Below are positions 35,191-43,296 of a stretch of 47,648 nucleotides of DNA, piece after piece (the first letter of the stretch is position 1; each line of letters starts with the position of its first letter). The stretch spans positions 1 to 47,648 of the forward strand of contig BEIN01000020.1 of assembly GCA_002898375.1 (NCBI GenBank). Reading direction: 5' to 3'. Origin of the DNA: a bacterium HR37 (GTDB lineage Bacteria; Desulfobacterota_D; UBA1144; Nemesobacterales; CSP1-2). The notes beneath the pieces are model-generated. The model made no database searches. It had not been told where the DNA came from and was given only the letters and a program-made list of their open reading frames with translations. The translations under genes and the position numbers were made by a program.

Positions 35191-35721
35191 ATGGCCCGGG
35201 TTAAATACATTGAAGAAGATGAGGTTAAAGACCCAAGGGTAAAAGAGGCCTATGAACGTATGCGCAAAAAGAGGGGGAAGGTAACCAACATATATAAAGC
35301 ACTTGCACACAAGCCATCCATAATATCAACAATAGGTCCATTTGTAGCGGCCGTTCAGGAACCAGATGAGCTTGATCCAAAGCTAAAGGAAAAGGTTATA
35401 TTAAGGGTATCGAGGATAAACAGGTCTTCATACTGCTATCATGCGCACATTCAGATAAGCAAAAAAATGGGTTTTACCGATAACGAGATACTGGAGATAG
35501 AAAACCCAGAAGCCAGCACCATTTCGGAGTCTGAAAAGGTTGCACTACAATATGCAGAAGCAATGACGACAAACCCAGGGGATGTTCCAGATACCCTTTT
35601 TAACGAACTAAAAAAGCACTTTAGTGACTCTCAGATAGTTGAGCTTACCGCTTTAGTGGCCCTTTATAACATGATCAATCGATTTAACGAAGCTCTAAAG
35701 CTGGATCCGGAAGATTACTAA
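35191..35721 (+). CDS. AhpD-like carboxymuconolactone decarboxylase-family protein
   Basis: 176 residues. Core motif SSYCYHAHIQISKKMGFTDNEI, with C-x-x-H in place of the CxxC of true AhpD, followed by the usual helical bundle. Proteins of this family act as peroxidases or lactone decarboxylases. The single cysteine suggests a one-Cys variant, as in many uncharacterised members. It follows the DUF2231-like gene by 16 bases with GGGAGGGG just upstream. Confidence 0.88.
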   Translation: MARVKYIEEDEVKDPRVKEAYERMRKKRGKVTNIYKALAHKPSIISTIGPFVAAVQEPDELDPKLKEKVILRVSRINRSSYCYHAHIQISKKMGFTDNEILEIENPEASTISESEKVALQYAEAMTTNPGDVPDTLFNELKKHFSDSQIVELTALVALYNMINRFNEALKLDPEDY

Positions 35722-35741
35722 AGACAGAGGAGAGAATCAAA

Positions 35742-36188
35742 ATGAAAGAAAAAACCGATAGCGTACTGACCCTTGATGAGTGGAAAGACCTTTACAGACA
35801 GATAGATGACCTGTTAAAGCTTACATGGAAGTGTGCACAGTCAAAAGCAGAAGAAAAGATGCTTGAACTCAGGAAGCTATATATAGACAAAGTAGAAATG
35901 CTTGTTGAGAGTGGAGAAACCTATTTAGAACTTGATGTCAGACTAAAAGAGATTGCAAAGAGACTTAAACCTCCCCTTGATAAACATGCAATATGGGAAG
36001 CAATAAAGCCTGAAGTAGAGCCCAGATTAAAAGAGACCTACGAAAAGGTATTTAAACTCCATAGAAGAAACGGCTTCGATAAGGTTGCAACCGTTCTTAG
36101 ATATATGGAAAAGTTAGGTTTGCCCAGAGAAGCAAGGGAATCAACCCCTAAATGGCTGGAGGAAGAGCTAAAGTTATCTGACCTTTAG
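35742..36188 (+). CDS. Helical hypothetical protein of the sigma-54 operon
   Basis: 148 residues, all-helical and charged, no membrane segment. Possible ligand residues are few (one Cys near residue 31, and a few His). Not recognised. It follows the AhpD-like gene by 20 bases with AGAGGAGAG upstream and should be co-expressed from the sigma-54 promoter at 34639. The name of no family can be supported from sequence alone. Confidence 0.75.
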   Translation: MKEKTDSVLTLDEWKDLYRQIDDLLKLTWKCAQSKAEEKMLELRKLYIDKVEMLVESGETYLELDVRLKEIAKRLKPPLDKHAIWEAIKPEVEPRLKETYEKVFKLHRRNGFDKVATVLRYMEKLGLPREARESTPKWLEEELKLSDL

Positions 36189-36214
36189 TTGGTAGATACT
36201 GTCTTAAGCCAGCA

Positions 36215-36379
36215 CTAGATAAAAAGCGGTGCCAGAACAAGTGTAATGGTAGAGAGGAGTTTTATAAGAACATGTAGCGATGGTCCAGCAGTGTCTTTGA
36301 ATGGATCACCTACCGTGTCTCCTACAACAGCCGCTTTATGGGTTTCAGAACCCTTTCCACCATACATCCCGGTTTCTTT
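36215..36379 (-). pseudogene. hppA: 3' fragment of membrane-bound pyrophosphatase (hppA)
   Basis: Minus-strand frame ending at 36215 reads [20 protein letters not shown] then [17 protein letters not shown]..., the highly conserved C-terminal end of H+/Na+-translocating pyrophosphatases, with a natural stop. Upstream, the frame is lost: TAG closes it at 36380-36382, while KLIE-like residues continue in another frame. The remaining 90% of the gene (about 650 codons) is absent. It is therefore a relic left after deletion, between the sigma-54 operon and the small exported proteins. Confidence 0.85.
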
Positions 36380-36503
36380 CTATAAGCTTTGCAGCAAAAA
36401 CGCTAAACATTATTACTATGGTTGAGTACTACCTTCGTAAGAAAGCCTTAGTATCCTCCTTTCTGAGATAGGAAGATTAAAACCACAAAAAAGGAGTTTG
36501 CAA

Positions 36504-36543
36504 TGTGTATTATTGCACAGCTTTTACTGTGTAACTATACACA
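36504..36543 (+). promoter_or_regulatory. Paired activator sites, TGTGTA-N4-TACACA type
   Basis: Site 1 TGTGTATTATTGCACA (36504-36519); site 2 TGTGTAACTATACACA (36528-36543) is a perfect palindrome. Centres are 24 bases apart, and site 2 is 48 bases from the -24 GG. Both fit TGT-N10-ACA, the classical NifA-type enhancer form. Confidence 0.65.
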
Positions 36544-36582
36544 TTGTTTTTGGAACCGCCTGATATTCATTGTCTTTTTATC

Positions 36583-36598
36583 TGGCATACAATTTGCA
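36583..36598 (+). promoter_or_regulatory. Sigma-54 promoter of the small exported-protein genes
   Basis: TGGCATACAATTTGCA with consensus 12-base GG-GC spacing. The predicted start is about 36609, 19 bases before ATG 36628, with GGGAGGTGAT between. Confidence 0.8.
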
Positions 36599-36627
36599 AT
36601 TTTTAGTATTTAGGGAGGTGATGTAAC

Positions 36628-36750
36628 ATGAAAAAAATAGTAACCCTGCTTTTAATTGCGTTGTTTTCACTCTCTGTAGCAAGCTCAACTTATGCTGCAA
36701 AGAAACCAGAGCCCACCCCAACACCAACCCCTCCAGCTTCGGTTGAGTAA
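36628..36750 (+). CDS. 40-residue exported Pro/Thr-rich peptide
   Basis: Signal peptide (about 1-22, ending TYA) leaves a mature peptide of roughly 18 residues, AKKPEPTPTPTPPASVE. It is below usual annotation length limits, but a GGGAGGTGAT ribosome site and a consensus sigma-54 promoter stand directly upstream, so I consider it real. Function unknown; a small periplasmic or secreted Pro-rich peptide. The next gene encodes a second exported Pro-rich protein. Confidence 0.65.
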   Translation: MKKIVTLLLIALFSLSVASSTYAAKKPEPTPTPTPPASVE

Positions 36751-36764
36751 ATAGAGAAAACAAG

Positions 36765-36794
36765 GCTGCAGGCAAGGGTTTTCTTGCCTGCAGC
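36765..36794 (+). terminator. Perfect 12-bp hairpin between the two exported-protein genes
   Basis: GCTGCAGGCAAG and CTTGCCTGCAGC with a six-base loop. No T-run follows, so it could act as a partial terminator, RNA stabiliser or processing site that sets the ratio of the two proteins. Confidence 0.6.
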
Positions 36795-36815
36795 AACATA
36801 ACAGAGGTGATAGAA

Positions 36816-37118
36816 ATGAAAGAAGCACTTCTAACAGCCTTTTTAAGCCTGCTTCTTTTCTTTTTTGTACCAACTGACTCAATGGCAAAGACAGATGTCT
36901 TTTTTAGCTTTGGTGTGGGGCTCCCCACCCCTGTTTTTGTAGCCCCCACTCCTGTTTTTGTTGTACCTCCTGCTGTTATAACCCTGCCTCCACCTGTTAT
37001 TGTGCAGCCTGCTCCTATATTTCCATGCCCCCCTGGATGGTATCACAGCAACCCATATGGATGGTACAGGGGTAAGCACAAAGGATGGTATAAACACGAA
37101 ATAGAGTTTGAGGATTAA
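36816..37118 (+). CDS. Exported proline/valine-rich protein with GWY repeats
   Basis: 100 residues. Signal peptide (about 1-25, ending SMA), a repeat region of PxPVFV/PPxV type (about 38-70), then CPPGWYHSNPYGWYRGKHKGWYKH with three GWY units and a short acidic tail. Resembles small periplasmic or cell-surface Pro-rich proteins of unknown function. ATG 36816 is chosen because GAGGTG lies seven bases upstream. It probably belongs to the sigma-54 transcript that starts near 36609. Confidence 0.7.
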   Translation: MKEALLTAFLSLLLFFFVPTDSMAKTDVFFSFGVGLPTPVFVAPTPVFVVPPAVITLPPPVIVQPAPIFPCPPGWYHSNPYGWYRGKHKGWYKHEIEFED

Positions 37119-37297
37119 GCTAAAGAATGTGATAGGGTATCTATAAAGCTTTTCAAGACACCATAGCAATTTCCGTAGCAGTAAAACATGGCTATTGCAC
37201 TTTTCCTGCAATTCCACGATTACGGAATAACTACTTCCTTTACTTTCTAAGCCTTTCCTTTTATCCCTACTCCACTTAAAAGCCCGTTGCGCAATAA

Positions 37298-37402
37298 GTC
37301 ATAGAGAAATACCTTGGTTTAGGTCTTATAAAGGGGATAGGTCCTGTTACTGCAAAAAGGATAGTTTCCCACTTTGGACTTGAAACCCTAATATGGGGTT
37401 AA
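37298..37402 (+). pseudogene. Fragment of RecD2-like helicase (helix-hairpin-helix region)
   Basis: A 34-codon frame without a start reads [20 protein letters not shown] then [14 protein letters not shown] and stops. YLGSG(L/M)IKGIGPV-x-AKRIV-x-x-FG-x-x-TL is the diagnostic helix-hairpin-helix of RecD2/TraA-type helicases. Nothing of the ATPase domains is present. The frame fades directly into the nucleotidyltransferase fragment that starts at 37404. Confidence 0.75.
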
Positions 37403-37403
37403 G

Positions 37404-37823
37404 GAAATCGGTATATTTGGCTCTTATGTTGAGGGCAGGTAGAAAGAGGATAGCGACATAGATATTCTTGTTGATTTTGAGAGAAACATAGGACTAATAA
37501 AATTTATCGAACTTGAAAACTATCTAAGTGATATTTTTGGAATTAAAGTTTATCTTGTAATGAGAGATGCTCTAAAACCCAGAATAGGGAAGCAAATATT
37601 AAAAGATGATAAAGTTATCTTCGCCGTTATAAGGGTTTTAGAAACCGTAGGAGAGGCTACAAAGAAAATCCCTTATAAAATAAGAGCAAAATATCCGGAG
37701 ATTCCATGGAAAGAAATCGCAGATTTACCTTCCTCAACTGAAAAGCCTGGCTACAAATTTGTAAGAAAGCATACAAAATTGTCTCTAAACCAACATTTAT
37801 GTAATTCCTTAGATACTGGATAG
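37404..37823 (+). pseudogene. Mosaic relic of mntA-hepT (and hicA-like) toxin-antitoxin genes
   Basis: From 37404 the frame reads EIGIFGSYVEGR, TAG (37440-37442), KEDSDIDILVDFE..., the GS-x10-DxD core of MNT-type nucleotidyltransferase antitoxins with one amber codon. It continues (KPRIGKQILKDDKVI) into AVIRVLETVGEATKKIPYKI and KYPEIPWKEIA, the middle of a HEPN toxin (HepT), so an internal deletion has joined the two. The last part, LPSSTEK-PGYKFVRKHTK, resembles the start of HicA with a gap. None of the pieces keeps a full domain. Confidence 0.7.
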
Positions 37824-37828
37824 ATCAG

Positions 37829-37868
37829 GTTACTGGTTCTTAAAAGCTGTTTTTTTTTAAGAGGTAAC
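37829..37868 (+). terminator. Hairpin with T-run before glnK
   Basis: TCTTAAAA (37838-37845) pairs with TTTTAAGA (37855-37862); outer GTTAC/GTAAC arms add to the stem after small bulges. An eight-T run lies at 37851-37858. It may end transcripts entering the glnK region. Confidence 0.4.
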
Positions 37869-37903
37869 AACTTCTAATACAGGTTTGTCAAAAAATACTG
37901 AGT

Positions 37904-37919
37904 TGGCACACCTTTTGCA
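37904..37919 (+). promoter_or_regulatory. Sigma-54 promoter of glnK-amtB
   Basis: TGGCACACCTTTTGCA, close to the ideal consensus. The predicted start is about 37930, 18 bases before ATG 37948, with AAGGGGG between. Confidence 0.85.
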
Positions 37920-37944
37920 AACCTCACAATCAAGGGGGTTTTAG

Positions 37945-38286
<342 letters not shown>

Positions 38287-38317
38287 GAAGAATAAGTTCT
38301 TCAAAGGGAGGCGGAAG

Positions 38318-39796
38318 ATGAAGGTGTTACTACTCAGTAATATGAGATTAAACAAATTAACACTTATCCTATCTTCTGTTTTGGTATCTACCCTGCTTAT
38401 ATCTGTATCAGTTTATGCACTGGATGGAAAGGTGCTAAATCCCGAGACGGGACAGATGGAAGCAGTAGCGGAAGCAAAATTTTTGGCTGACACCATCTGG
38501 ACCGTTTTGACGGCGATGCTGGTTTTTTTCATGCAGGCTGGCTTTGCTATGCTCGAAGGTGGTTTTACAAGGGCAAAGAACACAGTCAACATTATGGCAA
38601 AGAACCTGCTCGATTTCTGCATAGCATCAATTGCATTCTGGCTACTTGGGTTTGGAATCATGTTTGGCAACGGCAATCCCTTTTTCGGTACCACCGGATT
38701 TATGGTCAAACCAGGAACGGGTGATCTTTACAATTCACTCTCCTGGACCAGCGTACCTACATTAGTTGCCTGGTTTTTCCAGCTTGTATTTGCCGGAACA
38801 GCCGCAACTATTGTTTCAGGTGCAATGGCAGAGCGAACAAAATTTACAGGTTACCTATTATACAGCTTTTTTATTTCGCTAATCTTTTATCCTGTGGTAG
38901 GACACTGGATCTGGGGTGGTGGATGGTTAGCTCAACTTGGCATGCTTGATTTTGCCGGCTCAACAGTGGTTCACTCAGTTGGAGGATGGTTTGCTCTGGC
39001 TGGTGCAATAGTTTTAGGCCCAAGAATCGGTAAATACGATCGTACCGGTAAACCCATAGCTATTCCAGGTCATAACCTTGCCCTTGCAACACTTGGTGTT
39101 TTTATCCTATGGTTTGGGTGGTTTGGTTTTAATCCTGGTAGCACTATGGGAGCAGATGTCGAACTTATTGCAAAGACCGCTACAAATACCAACCTGGCAG
39201 CAGCGGCGGGCGGTATAAGTGCTTTAATTACCGCATGGATAATGTTTGGCAAGCCCGACCTGGCAATGACGCTTAACGGAGTGGTGGCTGGGCTTGTAGC
39301 TATTACCTGCTCATGTGCCTTTGTTGATACCTGGGCAGCAATTGTTTTCTTTGGGTTGCTTCCCGGTGCTATAGTGGTATTTTCAGTTCGGATACTTGAT
39401 AGCCTCGGCATTGATGATCCAGTAGGTGCTATCTCCGCACACGCAACAGCAGGGGTTCTTGGAACAATCCTTCTCGGTCTGTTTCACACTGAAAAGGGTC
39501 TTCTCTACGGAGGTGGGTCCAAGCTTTTAATTGCACAAGCAGTGGGTGCAGTAAGCGTGTTTGTATTCTGCATGGTTAGCGGGCTTATTCTCTTCAAACT
39601 AATCCAAGCTACCATAGGGTTAAGGGTAATAAAAGAAGAAGAGATAGAAGGCCTTGATCTCAGCGAGCATGGTATATCGGCCTATCCAGATTTTCAGTTA
39701 ACAGCAGTTGCAAGCTCTGTATCTGGTGGTGGAAGTGGCCAGAGAACAACAAAACAGTCTCAGTCATTTAGCCTTAGTGAGGAAAACAAGATTTGA
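38318..39796 (+). CDS. amtB: Ammonium transporter AmtB
   Basis: 492 residues with signal-like N-terminus and 11 membrane helices. The twin pore histidines are in VVHSVGGWFALAG and ISAHATAGVLGT, and the phenylalanine gate region and AERTKF are present. Start 38318 is taken because GGGAGGCGG is just upstream; the frame is open to 38261 within glnK. A Ser/Gln-rich cytoplasmic tail of about 50 residues is present. Transports ammonium under GlnK control. Confidence 0.95.
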   Translation: MKVLLLSNMRLNKLTLILSSVLVSTLLISVSVYALDGKVLNPETGQMEAVAEAKFLADTIWTVLTAMLVFFMQAGFAMLEGGFTRAKNTVNIMAKNLLDFCIASIAFWLLGFGIMFGNGNPFFGTTGFMVKPGTGDLYNSLSWTSVPTLVAWFFQLVFAGTAATIVSGAMAERTKFTGYLLYSFFISLIFYPVVGHWIWGGGWLAQLGMLDFAGSTVVHSVGGWFALAGAIVLGPRIGKYDRTGKPIAIPGHNLALATLGVFILWFGWFGFNPGSTMGADVELIAKTATNTNLAAAAGGISALITAWIMFGKPDLAMTLNGVVAGLVAITCSCAFVDTWAAIVFFGLLPGAIVVFSVRILDSLGIDDPVGAISAHATAGVLGTILLGLFHTEKGLLYGGGSKLLIAQAVGAVSVFVFCMVSGLILFKLIQATIGLRVIKEEEIEGLDLSEHGISAYPDFQLTAVASSVSGGGSGQRTTKQSQSFSLSEENKI

Positions 39797-39862
39797 GTAT
39801 AAGAAACAGGAGGTAATAAGGTAGTTCTGCAGGGAATAGAAGTCATAAGACTCCCCTTTGGC

Positions 39863-39910
39863 AAGCAGGGCAGCTTTTGTGAGTGGAGAGTATGTTAAGC
39901 TGCCCTGCTT
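39863..39910 (+). terminator. Perfect 14-bp inverted repeat with 20-base loop after amtB
   Basis: AAGCAGGGCAGCTT (39863-39876) and AAGCTGCCCTGCTT (39897-39910) are perfect complements around the 20-base loop 39877-39896. It probably ends or stabilises the glnK-amtB message; only a weak T-rich tail follows. The region 39911-40095 holds no supported gene. Confidence 0.55.
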
Positions 39911-40095
39911 ATTGTATTTTCACCCCTCCCAGACGAAAATCTCGTTGTATATTATCTCAGAGCTTCATACATCTGTTTGGGATTCTCCAACACGGTGCTT
40001 AATCTGGAAGCACAAAGAGCCTGGTTAACAAGCATAAAGAAGAGTTTAAATCGGCTAGAGGTTAAACAATCCAATAGCTTGGGTATTTTTAATCC

Positions 40096-40111
40096 TGGCA
40101 TGTTATTTGCA
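40096..40111 (+). promoter_or_regulatory. Sigma-54 promoter of the NifA-like activator gene
   Basis: TGGCATGTTATTTGCA, GG-GC spacing 12. The predicted start is about 40122. This places the start codon at or after 40140 and suggests the activator gene itself depends on sigma-54. Confidence 0.7.
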
Positions 40112-40139
40112 AATTTACATGAAAGACACCTTAAGCCAG

Positions 40140-41717
40140 ATGCAAAAAGTGAAATCCGAAACCAGTACAAAAGCTCTGGAACTTACCACTATTTATGAAA
40201 TAAGCAAGGTTCTTACATCCACTCTTGACCTCAAAAAATCTTTAAATTCCGTAATGAATATATTAGACAAGTTTATGGATATGAAATACGGCACAATCAC
40301 TCTATTTAACCCTGAAACACAGGAACTCTTTACCTTTGTTTCCCTTGGGATAAAAGAGGAAGAGAAAAAACTAAGAACATACAGACCCGGAGAGAGCATA
40401 GTAGGTAAAGTTTTTAAAACCGGTTCCCCAATGTTTATTCCAAATATCAAGGAGGAACCGGTTTTATGGAACCAATTCAGATTCTATAACAGAAATCAAA
40501 GTCCTTCATACATATGTGTTCCGATCAAAGGACGCAACAAGGTAATAGGAACACTTGGTGCTGCTTTTTTTCAAGGGGAAGTTTCTTTTTCTATAGAAGA
40601 AGGACTTAGAATTCTTATTATGATTGCCTCTCTAATAGGCCAGACCGTAGAACTCAGTCAAATGGTCTACAAAGAAAAGCAAAAACTGATAGAGGAAAAA
40701 ACCCAACTGCAACGGGAACTAAAGGTAAAGTACAGTCTGAACAATGTAGTTGGACAAAGCGAGATAATGAAAGAAATATTTGAAACCGTACACCGTGTAG
40801 CTCCTACAAATGCCACAGTGCTTATTAGGGGTGAAAGTGGAACTGGCAAAGAGCTTATAGCACGCGCTATACACTACAACAGCCCCAGAGCAAAGGGGCC
40901 TTTTATTAAGGTTAACTGCACAGCACTTCCAGAGACACTACTTGAATCTGAGCTCTTTGGACACGAAAAGGGAGCATTTACAGGAGCCATATACGAACGC
41001 AAAGGAAGATTTGAACTTGCAAATGGGGGTACAATCTTTCTTGACGAGATTGGGGATATTCCTGTATCCACCCAGATGAAACTTCTTCATGTTCTTCAAG
41101 AAAGAAAGTTTGAAAGACTTGGTGGCTCAAAAACAATTTCAGTGGATGTACGCATTATTGCTGCAACCAGCCGAGACCTGGAGAAAGCCATAACAGAGAG
41201 GAGTTTCCGGGATGACCTGTACTACCGTCTTAACGTAATACAGATATTTCTCCCTCCCCTGAGGGAGAGAAAAGATGACATCCCAATTTTAATAGAGCAC
41301 TTCTTACAAAGGTTTAACAAAGAAAATCAAAAGAAAGTAAGGATTTCAGATGAGGTAATGAGTTTAATGCTTGAATACCCATGGCCTGGAAACGTAAGAC
41401 AACTTGAAAACTGTATAGAAAGACTTGTAATTATGGCCGATGAAGAGGTTGTTGGAATAGAGGATCTACCCTATGAAATAAGAACATTTAGAAAACAACT
41501 ACCTGATGAGAAACAGATAGAGTTTAAAAACATATCCAAACACTCCCTTAGAAAGACTGTTGAGGAAATAGAGAAAGAACGTATAGTAGAAGCCCTTAAA
41601 AAATGTGGTTGGATTAAATCACATGCAGCAACACTTCTGGGAATTACCCCACGCCAGCTTGACTACAGAATAAATAAGTACGGAATCAGAATTAGAAAAC
41701 CCTGGGAGGAACTTTGA
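40140..41717 (+). CDS. NifA-like sigma-54 enhancer-binding activator (GAF-AAA-HTH)
   Basis: 525 residues. GAF sensor (about 15-170), linker coiled coil (172-198), AAA+ domain with Walker A GESGTGKE (231-238), sigma-54 contact GAFTGA (278-283), Walker [12 protein letters not shown], arginine-finger region [14 protein letters not shown], and a Fis-type helix-turn-helix (about 485-515, [23 protein letters not shown]). No receiver domain, so it responds to a ligand or partner through GAF. The TTG at 40107 and ATG at 40119 lie before the predicted transcription start; I therefore choose ATG 40140. It may control glnK-amtB and other sigma-54 units here. Confidence 0.93.
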   Translation: MQKVKSETSTKALELTTIYEISKVLTSTLDLKKSLNSVMNILDKFMDMKYGTITLFNPETQELFTFVSLGIKEEEKKLRTYRPGESIVGKVFKTGSPMFIPNIKEEPVLWNQFRFYNRNQSPSYICVPIKGRNKVIGTLGAAFFQGEVSFSIEEGLRILIMIASLIGQTVELSQMVYKEKQKLIEEKTQLQRELKVKYSLNNVVGQSEIMKEIFETVHRVAPTNATVLIRGESGTGKELIARAIHYNSPRAKGPFIKVNCTALPETLLESELFGHEKGAFTGAIYERKGRFELANGGTIFLDEIGDIPVSTQMKLLHVLQERKFERLGGSKTISVDVRIIAATSRDLEKAITERSFRDDLYYRLNVIQIFLPPLRERKDDIPILIEHFLQRFNKENQKKVRISDEVMSLMLEYPWPGNVRQLENCIERLVIMADEEVVGIEDLPYEIRTFRKQLPDEKQIEFKNISKHSLRKTVEEIEKERIVEALKKCGWIKSHAATLLGITPRQLDYRINKYGIRIRKPWEEL

Positions 41718-41754
41718 TTTAACCCCTCTGATAGTATCACTCCTTATTTCCCCT

Positions 41755-41922
41755 TAACAACTCCCTAACCTCCTCAAGACACGTCCCACAGGTAACCCCA
41801 ACCCCTAGACTCTGCTGCAGAACCTCAATGCTTTCTGCACCTTCTTTTATTGCCCTCTGAATTTCCTCCCTTGTTACCCCTACACATTCCAATGAGAGAA
41901 TACATGCTACTTTGATACTCTC
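41755..41922 (-). pseudogene. Bfd-like [2Fe-2S] small protein without a start codon
   Basis: Minus-strand frame reads VACILSLECVGVTREEIQRA, then IKEGAESIEVLQQSLGVG and VTCGTCLEEVREC, matching the BFD domain (C-x-x-V-T-x-x-E-I-x-x-A-I ... LGVG-x-x-CG-x-C). No ATG, GTG or well-placed TTG opens the frame; it begins AGGAGAGT-ATC-AAA, where an ATG may have mutated to ATC. The usual first C-x-C pair is also altered (L-E-C). I treat it as decaying, though a rare start codon is possible. Confidence 0.55.
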
Positions 41923-41945
41923 CTAACTCAAGTCAAGGAGGTTCC

Positions 41946-41983
41946 CAGGTATTAACCTTGCCTTGTTGCAAGGTTAATACCTG
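41946..41983. repeat. Perfect 16-bp inverted repeat with six-base loop
   Basis: CAGGTATTAACCTTGC (41946-41961), loop CTTGTT, GCAAGGTTAATACCTG (41968-41983). There is no T-run, so it is not a standard terminator. It could be an IS200/IS605 end hairpin, a phage or integration site, or an operator for a dimeric regulator. Confidence 0.6.
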
Positions 41984-42260
41984 AAGGCTCTGCCCGATCC
42001 CGTGAAGCTTTTTATAGAGAGAAGTCTTATTATGAGCAAGCACTTAGAGTTTAACCCGACCCTGCCAATAGAGAGGATAAGCTTCAACCTCATCATCTTA
42101 GAGACCCACAAAGATTTTACGAACCTTTGGTTTTCTTGGCAGGACTCAACCCTCTATCTTTGTACCAGCTTGTCAAAGAGCCAGTGAAACAAACTCAAGT
42201 TTTCTGTATCTCCAAATTAAAACTCTGGAGTTTTAGTTGAAGCCAAAACGTGATAGGTAG
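41984..42260. other. Gap without a supported gene
   Basis: I see no coding frame with a ribosome site. The + frame after the hairpin (PEGSARSREAFYREKSYYEQ...) faintly resembles tails of TnpB proteins, which would fit an IS relic, but the match is too short to call. A small AAAACTC/GAGTTTT hairpin occurs at the end of the interval. Confidence 0.4.
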
Positions 42261-42275
42261 TTAAAGCAGGTGGTG

Positions 42276-42584
42276 ATGGCAAAGAACTTTGAGTGGCTTA
42301 AGCAACTTATAGAAGTTGACAAAGTAGACCCTGATGAAGTAATCAAGGGGGATGCACGCCTTATTGCAAAGTACTGCGGTGTTGATACACTGATTAAGAT
42401 TCTTCAGCATCTTACATCCATGCAGCTCTACATATCGGAGCAGCAGATAAAGAATGCCTACAGGTACTACGTTCAGAAGCACTATGACGGTACAAATATT
42501 AAGGAGCTTGCCGTACAGCTTGGGGTAAGTGAGATGTTTATAAGAGAGATTGTGAGGGAGCTGCTTGAGGAGGATAAAAGGTAG
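42276..42584 (+). CDS. Mor-family (Mu middle-operon regulator-like) DNA-binding protein
   Basis: About 102 residues. The order acidic N-terminus, IAKYCGVDTLIKILQHL, MQLYISEQQIK and a C-terminal helix-turn-helix GTNIKELAVQLGVSEMFIREIVREL follows the Mor/C transcription activator family of Mu-like phages. The start is uncertain among GTG 42270, GTG 42273 and ATG 42276, all near AGGTGG. With the gpG-like gene at 43297 it suggests relics of a Mu-like prophage. The host function, if any, is unknown. Confidence 0.7.
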   Translation: MAKNFEWLKQLIEVDKVDPDEVIKGDARLIAKYCGVDTLIKILQHLTSMQLYISEQQIKNAYRYYVQKHYDGTNIKELAVQLGVSEMFIREIVRELLEEDKR

Positions 42585-42776
42585 CAAGGCTGTCAATCAG
42601 GGTGGATTAAACCCTGTGCTGGTTCAGATAAAAATATAAGAAGTGCAGGCAGATATCTTATCTAACGCATAATTACTCTTAAAAAGGTTAAAGCAGATTG
42701 TTAAGAATTGTTGATAGGTGCCTTTAAGTTAACACTGGGCTTTAAGAACTGTGGAAAGCCCGGCAACCTGGTTTTA

Positions 42777-43232
42777 TCAGTCAGAGGACAATTGCTTGTT
42801 GTAGCAGTAGTTTAAGAACCAATCAATATGCTCCTCCATAACAAAAACCGGCTCTACCGTAGAGTCACTCATAAATCTAATAACATCGATTGCTTCCAGA
42901 TCTGAGGGGTCAGCCATTGCTACAACCAGTTTTTTTGTTTTCCCCTCCGTTTTAAACCTTATGGGAACTGCCCTGTATTTTCTGGCACAGGCCTCGGATA
43001 TTGAATTAACAGCCTCATCATCTACAACTTCTTTAAAAGGATCTATACCTTGAGTACCATGCTGCTTGCTAAGAAACTCAAGAAGAGTATTTGCGGTTAT
43101 GTATCCCAGCCTGATAAGAATCTGGCCCAGTTTTTCTCCGGTTTCCCTCTGTACCTTTAGTGCCTGATCAAGCTGTCTTTCATCAATAATTCCTGCTTCA
43201 AGGAGCATCTCCCCCAGACGTTTTCTATCCAT
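42777..43232 (-). CDS. Stand-alone MshEN (type II secretion ATPase N-terminal) domain protein
   Basis: 151 residues. RLGEMLLEAGIIDERQLDQAL...TGEKLGQILIRLGYITANTLLEFLSKQHG carries the two tandem motifs of the MshEN domain, which in other proteins binds cyclic di-GMP. The second half, RAVPIRFKTEGKTKKLVVAMADPSDLEAIDVIRF, is also as in GspE/PilB N-termini. No ATPase domain follows; the protein stops naturally. It might be a c-di-GMP receptor. Flanked by phage relics. Confidence 0.88.
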   Translation of the reverse strand: MDRKRLGEMLLEAGIIDERQLDQALKVQRETGEKLGQILIRLGYITANTLLEFLSKQHGTQGIDPFKEVVDDEAVNSISEACARKYRAVPIRFKTEGKTKKLVVAMADPSDLEAIDVIRFMSDSTVEPVFVMEEHIDWFLNYCYNKQLSSD

Positions 43233-43296
43233 TACTCTACTCCTCTACTTAAAGGGTAACGCAGTTTTGTTTGATAGCAACAGTAAATTAATAGAC

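Noticed and set aside
39977-40198. A 73-codon open frame ahead of the NifA-like gene
   Set aside because: It overlaps the sigma-54 promoter and the start of the activator gene, has no ribosome site and no protein-like pattern.
42002-42187. A 61-codon + strand open frame after the 41946 hairpin
   Set aside because: No ribosome site and no recognisable domain; more likely decayed IS or phage sequence.
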